The notes: generated from the letters alone by a model not told the origin. Counted from the stretch's first letter, positions 50,955-60,983 are shown. The stretch: DNA of 64,000 nt from JALHVH01 sp963773685 (GCA_963773685.1 CAVZBY010000005.1:248001-312000), one strand, 5' to 3'. Numbers and translations: made by a program.

Positions 50955-51349
50955 CTTTCCCTCTTCCTCCGGGACGGTGCGATCGCTACGGACGCGAGGG
51001 CGAATCGGCCCTCGAACTCCACGGAGAATGCCTCGAGAGCCAGGCCCTGCACGGCGTCAAGGCGGGCTTCGAGGAAGAGCTTCCCGCACCCGAACGGCCG
51101 CAGGGCCTGCTTCTTTGCGGAGGACCGGCCGGGGCCGGCCGCGAAGAAGCCGAGGGCCGCGCCGTCGAAGATGCGGTCCAGGGTCCTGAGATCGGCGCCC
51201 GAGAAGGCCCGGCCCGCCGCCGCGGGAACGATGGTTTCGATGACGAACCGGGGACCGCGCCGGTGGCCGACGAGATAGCCCCGGGCGCCGCCAAGGCGCG
51301 CGAGCGCTTCCAGGGACCGCCGGGCGTCCGGCGTCAGGTACGCGTCCAT
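50951..51349 (-). CDS. Uncharacterised protein coupled to amrA
   Basis: A 132-aa protein I do not recognise. It has a predicted alpha/beta pattern: EALARLGGARGYLVGHRRGPRFVIETIVP, then ALGFFAAGPGRSSAKKQALRP and a C-terminal hydrophobic strand with a basic tail. The GYLVGHRRG...VIETIVP pattern is loosely reminiscent of the start of JAB/MPN domains, but the JAMM metal motif is absent. It overlaps amrA by 4 bp and follows a methyltransferase by 7 bp. Confidence 0.6.
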   Translation of the reverse strand: MDAYLTPDARRSLEALARLGGARGYLVGHRRGPRFVIETIVPAAAGRAFSGADLRTLDRIFDGAALGFFAAGPGRSSAKKQALRPFGCGKLFLEARLDAVQGLALEAFSVEFEGRFALASVAIAPSRRKRER

Positions 51350-51356
51350 GAAACCA

Positions 51357-52157
51357 TTATACCTTTTTTTTCGCGAGGACCATGAGGCTGTAGCCCTTGA
51401 GAAAAAAGAGGAACAGGTCGAGGCGCGAGACGAGCCAGATCAGCGGATAGACCGCCGAATAGACCTTGAGCTTGCCGGACTGGGCGTCGTATTCCTCGGC
51501 CGTGGAGGGCCTGATGTGCCCGTCACGCAGGGCCTTCTTCGCTCCGCCTCGAGCGGTCATCCTGATATAGGCCAGATTGAGGGCGAGCTCGATGAGCTCC
51601 GACGCGAACTTGGAATAGGTCTTCGTCCGGACGACCTCGAAGCCGGCGTCCCGGAGCCCGGCGACAAGGTCCTTCTCGGAGTATCCTTCGCGCTTATGGC
51701 CGTAGAACTCGAGCTTCATGCCCAGGGCCGCCCTCAGCCGGTGGAGAAGAAAGAGGCGGCCGGTGTGGGGCGTGACGAAGACGGCCTCGCCCCCCGCCTT
51801 GAGGACGCGGAAGCATTCCCTGAGGCATTCGTCGTCGTTATCGATGTGTTCGAGGTAGTCCAGGCAGGTCAGGAGGTCGAAGGCCCCGGACCGGAACGGC
51901 AGGATGCCCTCGGGCATCTGGACGAGGCCTTTTCCCAGGAGCTCCCGGGCCGCCTTCAGGTTGGCCATGTCCTGATCGGCGCTCGTCCAGGCGCCTCCCT
52001 TCTTTCGGAGGTACCAGCTCAGGATCCCCTGGGCGCAGCCGATGTCCAGGGCGGTCCGCGACGGATCGCAGGCCAGCCATTTGTCGAGGAGCCGGAGCTT
52101 GTCCCTCTTCTTGATGGACTTCTCCGCGATCCTTATCTGCCAGGGAACATCCCTCAT
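51357..52157 (-). CDS. Class I SAM-dependent methyltransferase
   Basis: A 266-aa methyltransferase. Motif I is TALDIGCAQGILSWYL, followed by SADQDMANL and LTCLDYLEHIDNDDECLREC, then LKAGGEAVFVTPH. The C-terminal third has a hydrophobic segment (VYPLIWLVSRLDLFLFFL), suggesting membrane association; similar proteins modify lipids or glycans. It is the first gene of the methyltransferase-hypothetical-amrA unit. Confidence 0.8.
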   Translation of the reverse strand: MRDVPWQIRIAEKSIKKRDKLRLLDKWLACDPSRTALDIGCAQGILSWYLRKKGGAWTSADQDMANLKAARELLGKGLVQMPEGILPFRSGAFDLLTCLDYLEHIDNDDECLRECFRVLKAGGEAVFVTPHTGRLFLLHRLRAALGMKLEFYGHKREGYSEKDLVAGLRDAGFEVVRTKTYSKFASELIELALNLAYIRMTARGGAKKALRDGHIRPSTAEEYDAQSGKLKVYSAVYPLIWLVSRLDLFLFFLKGYSLMVLAKKKV

Positions 52158-52311
52158 GCCCGCATTATATTTTCGCCGCCCGGATTGCGCAAGCCTGAGA
52201 GGCTGCGAGACGTGCGAGGCGGGCGAGGATGGCGAGACGCGCGGCTACGGGTCCGATCGGCGATGCTTCCAGCGGTCTCCGGGATTCCGGAAAGAGGCGA
52301 GACGCCCGCTT

Positions 52312-52340
52312 GACTAAGACCAGGTGACTTATTATCATGG
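52312..52340 (+). promoter_or_regulatory. Promoter of the MBL hydrolase-xerD operon
   Basis: TTGACT (about 52312-52317) and TATCAT (about 52335-52340) have a 17-bp spacer. The leader to the ATG at 52356 is short and contains AAGGACAGGG. Confidence 0.5.
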
Positions 52341-52355
52341 GGCAAGGACAGGGCG

Positions 52356-52976
52356 ATGAAGCAGGAGTTGGTGATCGTCGGGGCGCTCGAGACCAACTGC
52401 TATCTCGCCTACGACGCCCGAACGCTCGAATGCGCCATCATCGACCCGGGCGCCGAGCCCGAGAAGATCTTCCCGGTCATCACCCATCTCGGGCTCAAGC
52501 CGAAGATGATCCTCAACACCCACGGCCACATCGACCACGTCGGAGCCAACGTCGACATGAAGGAGCGCTTCGACGTCCCTCTCCTCATCCATCGCCTGGA
52601 CCAGCCCCTTTTCGAGGCCATGAAGGATTCCGAGCTGAGCCTCATGCTCGGGGCGAAGGAGTCCCCGGCGCCCGACGGGTTCCTCGAGGACGGGCAGGTC
52701 GTCGCCATCGGCAAGGCCTCGTTCGTCGTGATCCACCTTCCGGGCCATTCGCCCGGGAGCGTCGGCTTCCATGGCCACGGGACCCTTTTCTCCGGGGACA
52801 CGCTCTTCAGCGAGGGCGTCGGGCGGACCGACCTCCCCGGCGGGTCGCGCAAGGACCTCGAACGCTCCATCCGGACGAGGCTCCACACGCTTCCCCCGAA
52901 GACCCTGGTCCTCCCCGGCCACGGTCCTCTGACCACGATCGGCCGGGAGATCGAGATCAATCCGTCCCTCTCATGA
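52356..52976 (+). CDS. MBL-fold hydrolase (glyoxalase II-like)
   Basis: A 206-aa metallo-beta-lactamase-fold protein. Metal motifs are NTHGHIDHVGAN (HxHxDH), LPGHSPGSVGF, FSGDTLF and LPGHGPLTT. The length and the EGVGRTDLPGG segment fit the small hydroxyacylglutathione-hydrolase-like group (YcbL type), not full-length glyoxalase II. Its stop overlaps the xerD start (ATGA). Confidence 0.9.
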   Translation: MKQELVIVGALETNCYLAYDARTLECAIIDPGAEPEKIFPVITHLGLKPKMILNTHGHIDHVGANVDMKERFDVPLLIHRLDQPLFEAMKDSELSLMLGAKESPAPDGFLEDGQVVAIGKASFVVIHLPGHSPGSVGFHGHGTLFSGDTLFSEGVGRTDLPGGSRKDLERSIRTRLHTLPPKTLVLPGHGPLTTIGREIEINPSLS

Positions 52977-53875
52977 AGGACCTCCCGTCGCCGGCCGAAG
53001 CGGCCGTCCGCGCGTTCCTCGATTACCTCTCCATCGAAAAAGGCCTGTCCGCGAACACGCTCGCCGCCTACGGGCGCGATTGCGGGAAGCTCCTCCTCTA
53101 TCTGGAGAAGGAGAAGATCTCCTGGAAGAGGGCGAAGGAGGAGGACCTCGTGGGGCTCGTCCGCGCCCAGAGCCGGAGCGGGCTCTCCGCCCGCTCGCTC
53201 GCCAGGCTCATCTCGGCCGTCCGGTCGTTTTACAGGTACCTCCTCCTCGACGGAGCCATCGCCGCGGACCCGGCGGAGAGACTCTCGTCCCCGTCGGTAT
53301 GGCAAGCGCTCCCCAAGTTCCTGTCGGTCAAGGAGGTCGAGTCGCTCCTGACCGCCCCGGACGCCGGGGAGCCCCGAGGGGTCCGGGACCGGGCCATGCT
53401 CGAGGTCCTTTACGGCGCGGGCCTGAGGGTCTCGGAGCTCGTCGGGCTGAAGCCCGCGGATATCAGCCTCGACGAAGGATTCCTCATCTGCCGGGGCAAG
53501 GGCGGCAAGGAACGGATCGTGCCCCTGGGGACCACGGCCTGCGCGGCGGTCCGGGCTTACATCGGCGGCGCGCGCCCGCTCTTCGACAAGCGATCGGCCG
53601 GGCCGCTCTTCCTCACCCGGCGCGGCGGCGCGTTCACACGGCAGGGATTCTGGAAGCTCCTCAAGGGCTATGCCCTTCAGGCCGGCGTCACCGCGAAGAT
53701 CAGCCCGCACGTCCTGAGGCATTCCTTCGCCACGCACCTGCTCGAACGCGGCGCGGACCTGAGGTCCGTCCAGCTCATGCTCGGGCACAGCCAGATCACG
53801 ACGACCCAGATCTACACGCACGTCAGCCGCGACCGGCTCCGGCAGGTCTACGACAAGTTCCACCCGAGAGCCTGA
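52973..53875 (+). CDS. xerD: Tyrosine recombinase, XerD-type
   Basis: A 300-aa site-specific recombinase. The N-terminal SAM-like core-binding domain is followed by the catalytic domain with R152 (GAGLRVSEL), K176 (RGKGGKER), H246-x-x-R249 (PHVLRHSFATHLL), H272 (GHSQITTT) and nucleophile Y281. Length and sequence fit chromosomal XerC/D proteins that resolve dimers at dif. It is translationally coupled to the MBL gene; no phage genes are nearby. XerC versus XerD identity is not certain. Confidence 0.9.
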   Translation: MKDLPSPAEAAVRAFLDYLSIEKGLSANTLAAYGRDCGKLLLYLEKEKISWKRAKEEDLVGLVRAQSRSGLSARSLARLISAVRSFYRYLLLDGAIAADPAERLSSPSVWQALPKFLSVKEVESLLTAPDAGEPRGVRDRAMLEVLYGAGLRVSELVGLKPADISLDEGFLICRGKGGKERIVPLGTTACAAVRAYIGGARPLFDKRSAGPLFLTRRGGAFTRQGFWKLLKGYALQAGVTAKISPHVLRHSFATHLLERGADLRSVQLMLGHSQITTTQIYTHVSRDRLRQVYDKFHPRA

Positions 53876-54575
53876 GAGGGGTCAGGTCGAGACTTGACCC
53901 CCTTGATTTGATCATGACCGTGACCTTGACCTCGTGGGTGTTGAAGAAGGGGCCGGCGGGGGGCGGAGCGGATGAGGGCTGGTAGCGCCTCCAGGACCAT
54001 CGGAAGACCCTCTTGACGGGTCCGGCCAAGAGCGCCTTCTCGTCCAGGGAGACGTCATTGGATCCCTCCGATACCGAATCGTCGTAGCCCGTGGCGGCCG
54101 AAGCCGCGGGCTCCTTCTGGGAACACGGGAGAACGAGAGGGAATTTCTCCAGGGAGTCGTTCCGGGGCACGGGAAAGCCGTCGACGGTGAAAAAGAACCG
54201 GAGCCGGCCCTTTTCGCCAAGGACGTAGTTCATCAGGAAGACCGGGCGGACCGGGGAATCCTTCTCGGAGAGGACGGGCCCGGAGCCGTCCCGCTCCTCG
54301 AGCTCCCAACGATCGGTCTCCAGGGAGGAATGGTACAGGAGATAGTCGAGGTCGTCCCGTTCCATGCTCCCGGTCCAGACGGTCTCATAAGCGTATTCCC
54401 CGGCGTAATCCTTCGCGTCCCGGATGAGGGTGTAGCGGCCCCGGGTCTCGAGGCGGATCCGGACCTCCCACCACGCCGGGCCGTCCCCGGCCGGAGCGGG
54501 TGAGGGGAGGAGGAGCAGGGCGGCCAGCCCGAGGGCGGCGATTCCCGGCGGCGCGGAACTTTTCGAAAACCTCAC
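53823..54575 (-). CDS. Exported protein of unknown function, 3' end altered
   Basis: A 250-aa protein with a signal peptide (IAALGLAALLLLPSPAPAG) and a beta-rich body: WWEVRIRLETRGRYTLI, YAYETVWTGSMERDDLDYLLYH, PVRPVFLMNYVLGEKGRLRFFF, FFNTHEVKVTVMIK. I do not recognise a family. The last ~27 residues are encoded by the GGGGTCAGG-type repeat (53878-53901) and by the antisense of xerD, so the original stop codon was probably lost or displaced. Start is GTG 54575. Confidence 0.65.
   Translation of the reverse strand: MRFSKSSAPPGIAALGLAALLLLPSPAPAGDGPAWWEVRIRLETRGRYTLIRDAKDYAGEYAYETVWTGSMERDDLDYLLYHSSLETDRWELEERDGSGPVLSEKDSPVRPVFLMNYVLGEKGRLRFFFTVDGFPVPRNDSLEKFPLVLPCSQKEPAASAATGYDDSVSEGSNDVSLDEKALLAGPVKRVFRWSWRRYQPSSAPPPAGPFFNTHEVKVTVMIKSRGSSLDLTPLRLSGGTCRRPAGAGRG
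53878..53901. repeat. Short GGGGTCAGG-type inverted repeat
   Basis: GGGGTCAGGTCGAGACTTGA and the following CCCC form an imperfect palindrome immediately after the xerD stop. The left arm shares GGGGTCAGGTC with the perfect inverted repeat at 49504. Confidence 0.6.
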
Positions 54576-54617
54576 GGCTCGATCCTTCGTATGTATTCTA
54601 GACGATTCGAAATCCGC

Positions 54618-54646
54618 TTGACAAGCCCAGGGCTTTCCGCTATCCT
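54618..54646 (+). promoter_or_regulatory. Promoter of the tetR-RND efflux operon
   Basis: A perfect TTGACA (54618-54623) and TATCCT (54641-54646) have a 17-bp spacer. Transcription would start near 54653, followed by GGAGGG before the GTG at 54688. Confidence 0.6.
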
Positions 54647-54687
54647 TTATGAACTTTTAGGTAGAGGAATTAAACCGGAGGGTTCAG

Positions 54688-55401
54688 TGAATAAACGAGT
54701 GAGTTCAACATGAGCAGGTCGACCTGAAGAAAGAGCGCGAGCGGAAGCGGCGCGAGGCCAACAAGGAGACCATCTTCCACGCCGCCGAGGCCGTCATCAT
54801 CCGCAAAGGGGTGGCGTCCGCCACGATGGACGACATCGCCGGCGAGGCCCAGTTCTCCAAGGCGACGCTCTACCAGTATTTCCGGAGCAAGGCCGATCTC
54901 GTCGACGAGATCGTCCTGCATTATCATGACGACGTGCGCCGGCTCATCGAGCGCGTCGTCGCCCGGGACCTTCCGGCGGCCGAGAAGCTCCGCCGGATCA
55001 TCCAGGGCTCCATCGAGTTCCACGACGCCAAGGAGAACATCTCGCGGGTCCTGATGGCGGACGACGTCCTCCGGGGCCGCATGAAGGCCTTCCTCTCGCA
55101 GGGGAAGGAGGACCTGTCCGCCCAGGAGAAGCGCTTCTTCCGGTCCGTGTTCGCCAAGTTCCGGGCGGTGGTCGACGTCGGCGCGACCGTCCTCCGGGAG
55201 GGCGTCCGGAACGGCGAGTTCCGGGAGATGGACGTCGACGCCGGCACCGCCTATCTCTCGGCCCTGGTCCTGGGCTTCCTTCACGACTACGGCACCAACG
55301 TCCGCAGGCTCTGCCCGCGGGCCAAGACCGGCATCATCATGGAGTTCCTGCTCAACGGGATCGCGGCCGCGCCCGGTCCCCTCAAAGGAGAGTCGAAATG
55401 A
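54688..55401 (+). CDS. TetR-family regulator (N-terminal frameshift)
   Basis: The HTH region reads REANKETIFHAAEAVIIRKG, ATMDDIAGEAQFSKATLYQYF, a clear TetR DNA-binding domain, followed by a helical ligand domain. The in-frame sequence upstream of the HTH has no start codon before a stop at 54700; GTG 54688, with GGAGGG ahead of it, is in another frame. One missing base near 54708-54711 would join them (about 238 aa). It heads the efflux operon and overlaps the TolC-like gene start (ATGA), so it probably represses its own operon. Confidence 0.82.
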
Positions 55402-56741
55402 GGAGAATCGTTTCATTCGGCCTGACCCTCGTCCTGGCCCTGGCCCTGGCGGGGCCGGGCTATTCCCAGGAGAAGCTCGTCCTGACGCTGGACGATTGCC
55501 TGCGGCTCGCCCTGTCCGGCAATCCGTTCGTCCTGGCCACCCAGGAGAAGGAGGCCGCCGCGGAGGCCCAGGTCCGGGACGCCGCCTCCCGGTTCTTCCC
55601 CTCGGTCAGCGGGGTGGGGTCGGACATCCTCGACAAGAAGGTCTTTACCCTGGAATTCCCGTCCTTCGTCCCCGGGGAGCCGCCGCAGAGGGTCAAGTTC
55701 GATTTCACCAAGACCTATCAGTTCACCCTGAACTTTTCGATGCCGATCTTCACCGGCGGGCGCCTGATCTCCGGGTTCAAGCAGGCCAACTACAACCTGA
55801 AGGCCACCCGGGAGACCATCCGGCAGTCCCAGCAGGAGACGGCCTTCAACGTCAAGAGGGCTTTCTACGGCTATCTCCTGGCCCGGGACTTTTCCGCGGT
55901 CGCGGGCGAGGCCGTCGCCCTGGCCGAGAAGCATGCGGCGAACGTCCGGAATCTCTATGACGCGGGGCTGGCCTCCAAGTTCGACCTGCTGAGGTCGGAG
56001 GTCCAGGTGGCCAATCTGAAGCCCCAGCTGATCCGGGCCCGCAACAGCCTCGAGCTGGCCGGGCTCGCCCTGAAGAATATCATCGGCCTCGACCTGGACC
56101 GGCCCGTCGAGGTCCAAGGGGAATTGAGTCTCGTCCCGCTCGATATGAACGTCGAGGAGGCGGTCGTCCGGGCCCTCAGGCAGAGGCCCGAGCTCAGCCA
56201 GCTCGACTTCCAGCGCCGGATGGCCGCGGAGATGGTTAAGATCGCCCGGGGCTCCCGGCTCCCGTCGCTCGCCCTCGGGGGCGCGTACAATTACTGGTCG
56301 AACAACTTGAACTTCAGGAACAAGAACTGGGAGAGCTATTATACGATCAGTCTCAACCTCAACGTCCCCATCTTCAGCGGATTCTCGAGCTATGCCCAGG
56401 TCGGCCAGTCCAAGGCCCTCCTCCGGGAGCTCGAGCTCACCGGCAAGGGCCTGTCCGAGACCATCAAGCTCGAGGTCCGGCAGGCGGTCCTGAACTACGG
56501 CCAGGCCAAGGAATCCCTGGCTTCCCAGGAAAAGAACGTCGAGGAAGCCGCCGAGGCCGTGCGGATCGCCGAGCTCAACTTCGCCGAAGGCCTGGCGACG
56601 GGCCTGGACGTCAGCACCGCCCAGGTGGCCCTGAGCCAGGCGAAGACCAACCGGTCCCAGGCGCTCCACGACTGCGTCGTCTCCCTGGCCCAGCTCGAAA
56701 AGGCCCTCGGAGAGAACGTCGATACCGAAGATGCGAAATAA
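55398..56741 (+). CDS. TolC-family outer-membrane efflux protein
   Basis: A 447-aa exported protein (signal 1-23) with two TolC repeats: LTLDDCLRLALSGNPFVLAT, LNFSMPIFTGGRLISGFKQA, NVRNLYDAGLASKFDLLRSE, then ISLNLNVPIFSGFSSYAQV and IAELNFAEGLATGLDVSTAQ. It would form the outer-membrane channel for the adaptor and RND pump encoded next. It is coupled to tetR by a 4-bp overlap. Confidence 0.92.
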   Translation: MRRIVSFGLTLVLALALAGPGYSQEKLVLTLDDCLRLALSGNPFVLATQEKEAAAEAQVRDAASRFFPSVSGVGSDILDKKVFTLEFPSFVPGEPPQRVKFDFTKTYQFTLNFSMPIFTGGRLISGFKQANYNLKATRETIRQSQQETAFNVKRAFYGYLLARDFSAVAGEAVALAEKHAANVRNLYDAGLASKFDLLRSEVQVANLKPQLIRARNSLELAGLALKNIIGLDLDRPVEVQGELSLVPLDMNVEEAVVRALRQRPELSQLDFQRRMAAEMVKIARGSRLPSLALGGAYNYWSNNLNFRNKNWESYYTISLNLNVPIFSGFSSYAQVGQSKALLRELELTGKGLSETIKLEVRQAVLNYGQAKESLASQEKNVEEAAEAVRIAELNFAEGLATGLDVSTAQVALSQAKTNRSQALHDCVVSLAQLEKALGENVDTEDAK

Positions 56742-56754
56742 CGGAGGAACCCCG

Positions 56755-57858
56755 ATGAAACGCAACGCTTATGTCACGATCCCGGCCGTCGCGGCCATGG
56801 TCATAGCCCTCGTGTCCTGCAAGCCCGCCAAGAAGGACGCGGCCCCGGCGGCGGCGGCCGACCAGGCCGCCGTCGTCAAGACCTATACCGTGGCCCGGCA
56901 GAGAGTTTCGGAAAAGATCGCGTACACCACTACCCTGGAAGCCTCCCGGAAGACGAGCATCACCCCCGAGGTCGGCGGGAAGATCGCCCGCATTCTCGTC
57001 CATGAGGGCGACTCCGTGAGGGCGGGCCAGGTCCTTGCCGAGCTCGAGACCGAATCCATCCGGCTCCAGCTCAGGCAGGCCGAGGCCGGGGTGGCCGTCG
57101 CCGAGGCGGGCTACAACGACGCCCTGAAGAACAAGGAGCGCATGGACCGCCTGATCAAGGAGAACGCCGTTTCCGAACAGCAGGCCGAAAAGGTGACCCT
57201 CGGCTTCGACGCGGCCAAGGCTCAGCGCGAGCAGGCCCAGGCCGCCCTGAACCTGGCGAAGTACGCTCTGAACATCTCCATCATGAAGGCGCCCTTCTCC
57301 GGCGTCATCTCCGCCAAGAACGCCGAGGTCGGCGACGTCATCAATCCGATGATGGGCGGTTATTCCGGCGCGTCCGGCGTCCTGACGCTCATGGACTTCG
57401 CCAAGGTCAAGGTCGTCATCGACATGGCCGAGAACGACGCTCTTCGCCTCCGCCGCGGCCAGCCGGCCCTTCTCCGGGTACCCTCGTTCCCCGGACGCGA
57501 GTTCGTCGGCGAGGTGACCATCGCCAATTCGACGGCCGACGCCGCCACTAAAAAATTCCGCATCGAAGCCCTGTTCGACAACGCCGGGCGGGAGCTCCGG
57601 CCCGGAACGTTCGGCGAGGTCATCTTCGAAGTCAGCACGCATGAGTCGGCCCTGGCCGTGCCTCAGAAGGCCGTGCTCGAAAACTCTTATGTTTATATCG
57701 TTCAGGCGGGCAAGGCCGTCAAGCGCCCGGTGACCCTGGGCCTCCAGAATACGACCGTGGTCGAGGTCCTCACGGGCCTCGCCGAGGGCGAGGTCGTCAT
57801 CGTCGAAGGCAACTACGGACTCGGCGAGGGCGCCCCGGTCCGCATCACCGAGAGGTAA
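56755..57858 (+). CDS. RND efflux periplasmic adaptor (membrane fusion protein)
   Basis: A 367-aa lipoprotein (IALVSCKPAK) with the split lipoyl domain (ASRKTSITPEVGGKIARILV, EGDSVRAGQVLAELE and IMKAPFSGVISAKNAEVGD), a coiled-coil hairpin between them, and the beta-barrel and membrane-proximal domains (TKKFRIEALFDNAG, VPQKAVLENSYVYIV). Start ATG 56755 has GGAGGAACCCCG upstream. It links the pump to the TolC-like channel. Confidence 0.93.
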   Translation: MKRNAYVTIPAVAAMVIALVSCKPAKKDAAPAAAADQAAVVKTYTVARQRVSEKIAYTTTLEASRKTSITPEVGGKIARILVHEGDSVRAGQVLAELETESIRLQLRQAEAGVAVAEAGYNDALKNKERMDRLIKENAVSEQQAEKVTLGFDAAKAQREQAQAALNLAKYALNISIMKAPFSGVISAKNAEVGDVINPMMGGYSGASGVLTLMDFAKVKVVIDMAENDALRLRRGQPALLRVPSFPGREFVGEVTIANSTADAATKKFRIEALFDNAGRELRPGTFGEVIFEVSTHESALAVPQKAVLENSYVYIVQAGKAVKRPVTLGLQNTTVVEVLTGLAEGEVVIVEGNYGLGEGAPVRITER

Positions 57859-57862
57859 GATC

Positions 57863-60800
57863 ATGCAACTCCCAGAATTCTCGGTCAATCGCCGCGTCAC
57901 GGCGACCATGATGGTCCTCATCCTGGTCGTCATCGGCGGCATCTCGTTCTCGAGGCTGGGGCTGGACTTCTTCCCCGACATCGAGTTCCCGACCGTCTCC
58001 GTCGTCACGACGTATTCGGGGGCGTCCTCGGAGGACATCGAGACGACCATCACCAAGCCCCTGGAGGAGATCGTCAGCGCGGTCAACCGCATCAAGAAGG
58101 TCACGTCGATAACCTCGGAGGGCGTCTCCGCCGTCATGGCCGAGTTCGAGTGGGGGACGAACCTCGACTTCGCCGCCCAGGACATCCGGGACCAGATCGG
58201 CCTTTACGAGAACTATCTGCCTCCCGACGCCTCGGACCCCATGGTCGTCAAGTTCAGCTTCAGCCAGTTCCCGGTCATGTTCTGGGGCGTGACGTCCGAC
58301 ATGCCGCCCTTCCAGCTGAAGAGACTGCTCGAGGACGAGGTTAAGCCGCGCCTCGAGCGCATCGACGGCGTCGCCTCCGTCCCCGTGTTCGCCACCGACG
58401 TCCGGGAGATCCTCGTCGACGTGGACAAGGCCGCCCTGGAGACTCGGAGCCTGACCCTCGATCAGATCGTCCTCGCCCTGCAGGCGTCGAACGCCAACAT
58501 GCCGGCCGGCAACCTGACCGAGCGCCACTCCGACCTCCTGGTCCGGACGCTCGGGGAATTCGAGCTCGCTGGACGACATCCGGAGTACCGTAGTCGGGGC
58601 CTCCCCGACCGGCGAGCCCATCTATCTCGGCGACCTCGCCGAGGTCAAGGACACCCTCAAGGACGTCCGCTACGAAGCCCGCGTCCAGGGCCAAAAGGGA
58701 GTCTTCCTCTTCGTCAACAAGCAATCGGGAGCCAATACGGCCATCGTCGGCGACGCCATCCACAAGGAGCTCAACGCCGTCCGCCGGACCCTCCCGTCCG
58801 ACGTCGCCTTCCACACGGTCATGGATATGTCCGACATGATCAAGATGGTCACGAAGCGGACCGCCGACAACGCCTGGCAGGGGGCCATTCTGGCCATCGT
58901 CCTCATCTTCCTCTTCCTCATGAACTGGCGGCCGACTCTGATCATCGGGCTGGCTATTCCCATCTCCATCATCACGACGTTCATCGCCCTGTATGCGGCG
59001 GGCTATTCCCTGAACATGCTGACCCTGAGCGGCCTCGCCCTGGGGGTGGGGATGCTCGTGGACAACGCCATCGTCGTCATCGAGAACACGTTCCGTCACG
59101 TCCAGGAAGGGGAGGACCACAAGACGGCCTCCATCCGGGGCGCCTCGGAGGTCGGCATGGCCATCACGGCCTCGACGCTGACGACCATCGTCGTCTTCCT
59201 GCCGATGGTCTTCGCCACCGGGATCACGGCCAAATTCACCCGGGGGCTGGCCCTGGCCGTCGCCTTCTCGCTCGTCTCCTCGCTCTTCGTCGCCCTGACC
59301 GTCGTGCCGCTCCTCGCCTCGTTCCTGTTCCGGAAGGGGAGGATCGGCGTGGTTTCCGAGGCCGAGGCCTCTTCCGCCAAGGGCCTCAAGGGCCGGCTGA
59401 TGAGCTGGCAGGGCTTCGAAAAGGCCCGGGCGAAATACCGGCGGGCCCTGGAGGCCACCCTGCGCCGGCGCAAGCTCGCTCTCGGGCTGGTCATTCTCGC
59501 CTTCGTCCTGTCCCTGGCCGCCGTCCCCTTCCTCGGCACGGAGTTCATGCCGGTCATGGACCAGGATATGCTGTTCATCAAGCTCGGGATGCCCGTGGGG
59601 ACGTCCCTCGAGGAGACCAACAGGGTCTCTCTGATGGTCGAAGAGCTGGCCCGGTAGCAGCCCGAGGTCAACATCATCACGTCCCAGGTCGGGTCCCAGG
59701 CCGAGGTCAATCCTTCGGACTCGGCTTCCGAGATGTCGGCCAGCGGCACCCACGAGGCCATCCTCTATCTCGGCTTGAAAAAGAAGGAGTTCCGTAAGCG
59801 CACCGGCCCCCAGGTCCTGGAGGCCCTCCGGAGCGGCCTGCCCAAGATCAAGGGCCTCAAGTTCGACACCCTTGACGTCTCGGCGGGCTTCATGGGGGGG
59901 GCCAGGACCCCGGTGGACATCAAGCTCTTCGGCAAGGACCTCGGTCTCCTGAAAACGCTGGCCGACCGGATGGTCGACCGCGTCCGGGACGTCCCGGGAA
60001 TCCGGGACGCGACGCATACCCTCGCCTCCGGCAAACCCGAATACCACCTCCGTCTCGACCGGGTCCGGGCGGCCCAGCTCGGCCTGATGGTCGGGCAGGT
60101 CGGCACGACCGTCCAGACCGCCACCATCGGCAAGGTCGCCACCCGTTTCCGCGACGCCGACGAGGAGATCGATGTTCGCGTCCGGTTCCAGGAGCGGTAC
60201 CGCGACAGCATCGACGAGATCCGGACCATCCCTCTCGTGACGGCGGCCAAAAAGACGGTCTACGTCGACCAGATCGCGACCCTGGAGTCGGGGAGCGGCC
60301 CTATCCAGATCACGCGCGAGAACCAGGCCCGCCGGGTCTCCCTCACCGCCAACGTCATCGGCCGCGACCTCGGCAGCGTCATCCGTGACGTCAAGTCGCG
60401 CCTGGCCGGATTCGAGAAGGAGCTGCCCTCGGGCTACTTCCTGGAGTACGGCGGCGCTTACGAGCAGATGATCGACGCGTTCAAGATCCTCTTCGCGGCC
60501 TTCGCCCTGGCGACCCTCCTCGTTTACATGGTCATGGCGTCGCAGTTCGAGTCCCTGCTCCATCCGTTCATCATCATGTTCACCATCCCCTCGGATTCAT
60601 CGGCGTCGTCATCGGCCTCTTCCTCTGGGGGATGACGGTCAACCTGCCGGTCCTCATCGGCTTCATCCTGCTCGAGGGGATCGCCGTCAACAACGGCATC
60701 GTCATGATCGATTACGTCAACCAGCTCGTCCGGAGCGGGGTCGAGAAGAAGGAGGCCATCCTCCGGGGCTGCGCGACCCGTCTGCGGCCGGTCCTCCTGA

Positions 60801-60983
60801 CCGCCCTGACGACGATCCTCGGCATGCTGCCGATGGCGATGACCAAGTCCTCCGGCGCGGAGATGCGGGCCCCCATCGCCGTCACGGTCCTCGCCGGGCT
60901 GACCGCGACGACGTTCCTGACCCTGTTCATCATCCCCATTCATCTACAGCATGTTCGAGAAGGTGTCGTTCAAGAAGCAATAA
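57863..60983 (+). CDS. RND efflux pump, AcrB-like (three frameshifts and one in-frame stop)
   Basis: Corrected length is about 1039 aa, normal for the family. The start MQLPEFSVNRRVTATMMVLI leads into the first helix and the pore domain (YSGASSEDIETTITKPLEEI). TM4 carries LGVGMLVDNAIVVIEN with the proton-relay Asp; the second half has EGIAVNNGIVMIDYVNQL. Breaks: one extra base near 58565, a TAG at 59655-59657 (ELAR-stop-QPEVNII), one missing C near 60592 and one extra base near 60945, after which it reads YSMFEKVSFKKQ and stops at 60983. It is either a recently inactivated pump or poor consensus; all family motifs are intact. Confidence 0.85.

Noticed and set aside
52973..53875. The tyrosine recombinase as an integrase of a mobile element.
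   Set aside because: Length and sequence fit chromosomal XerC/D, it is coupled to a housekeeping-type MBL gene, and no attachment-site repeats or phage genes are nearby.
59655..59657. TAG read as a sense codon in this organism.
   Set aside because: Other genes with well-defined ends would gain implausible extensions if TAG were sense, and the same gene has three indels.
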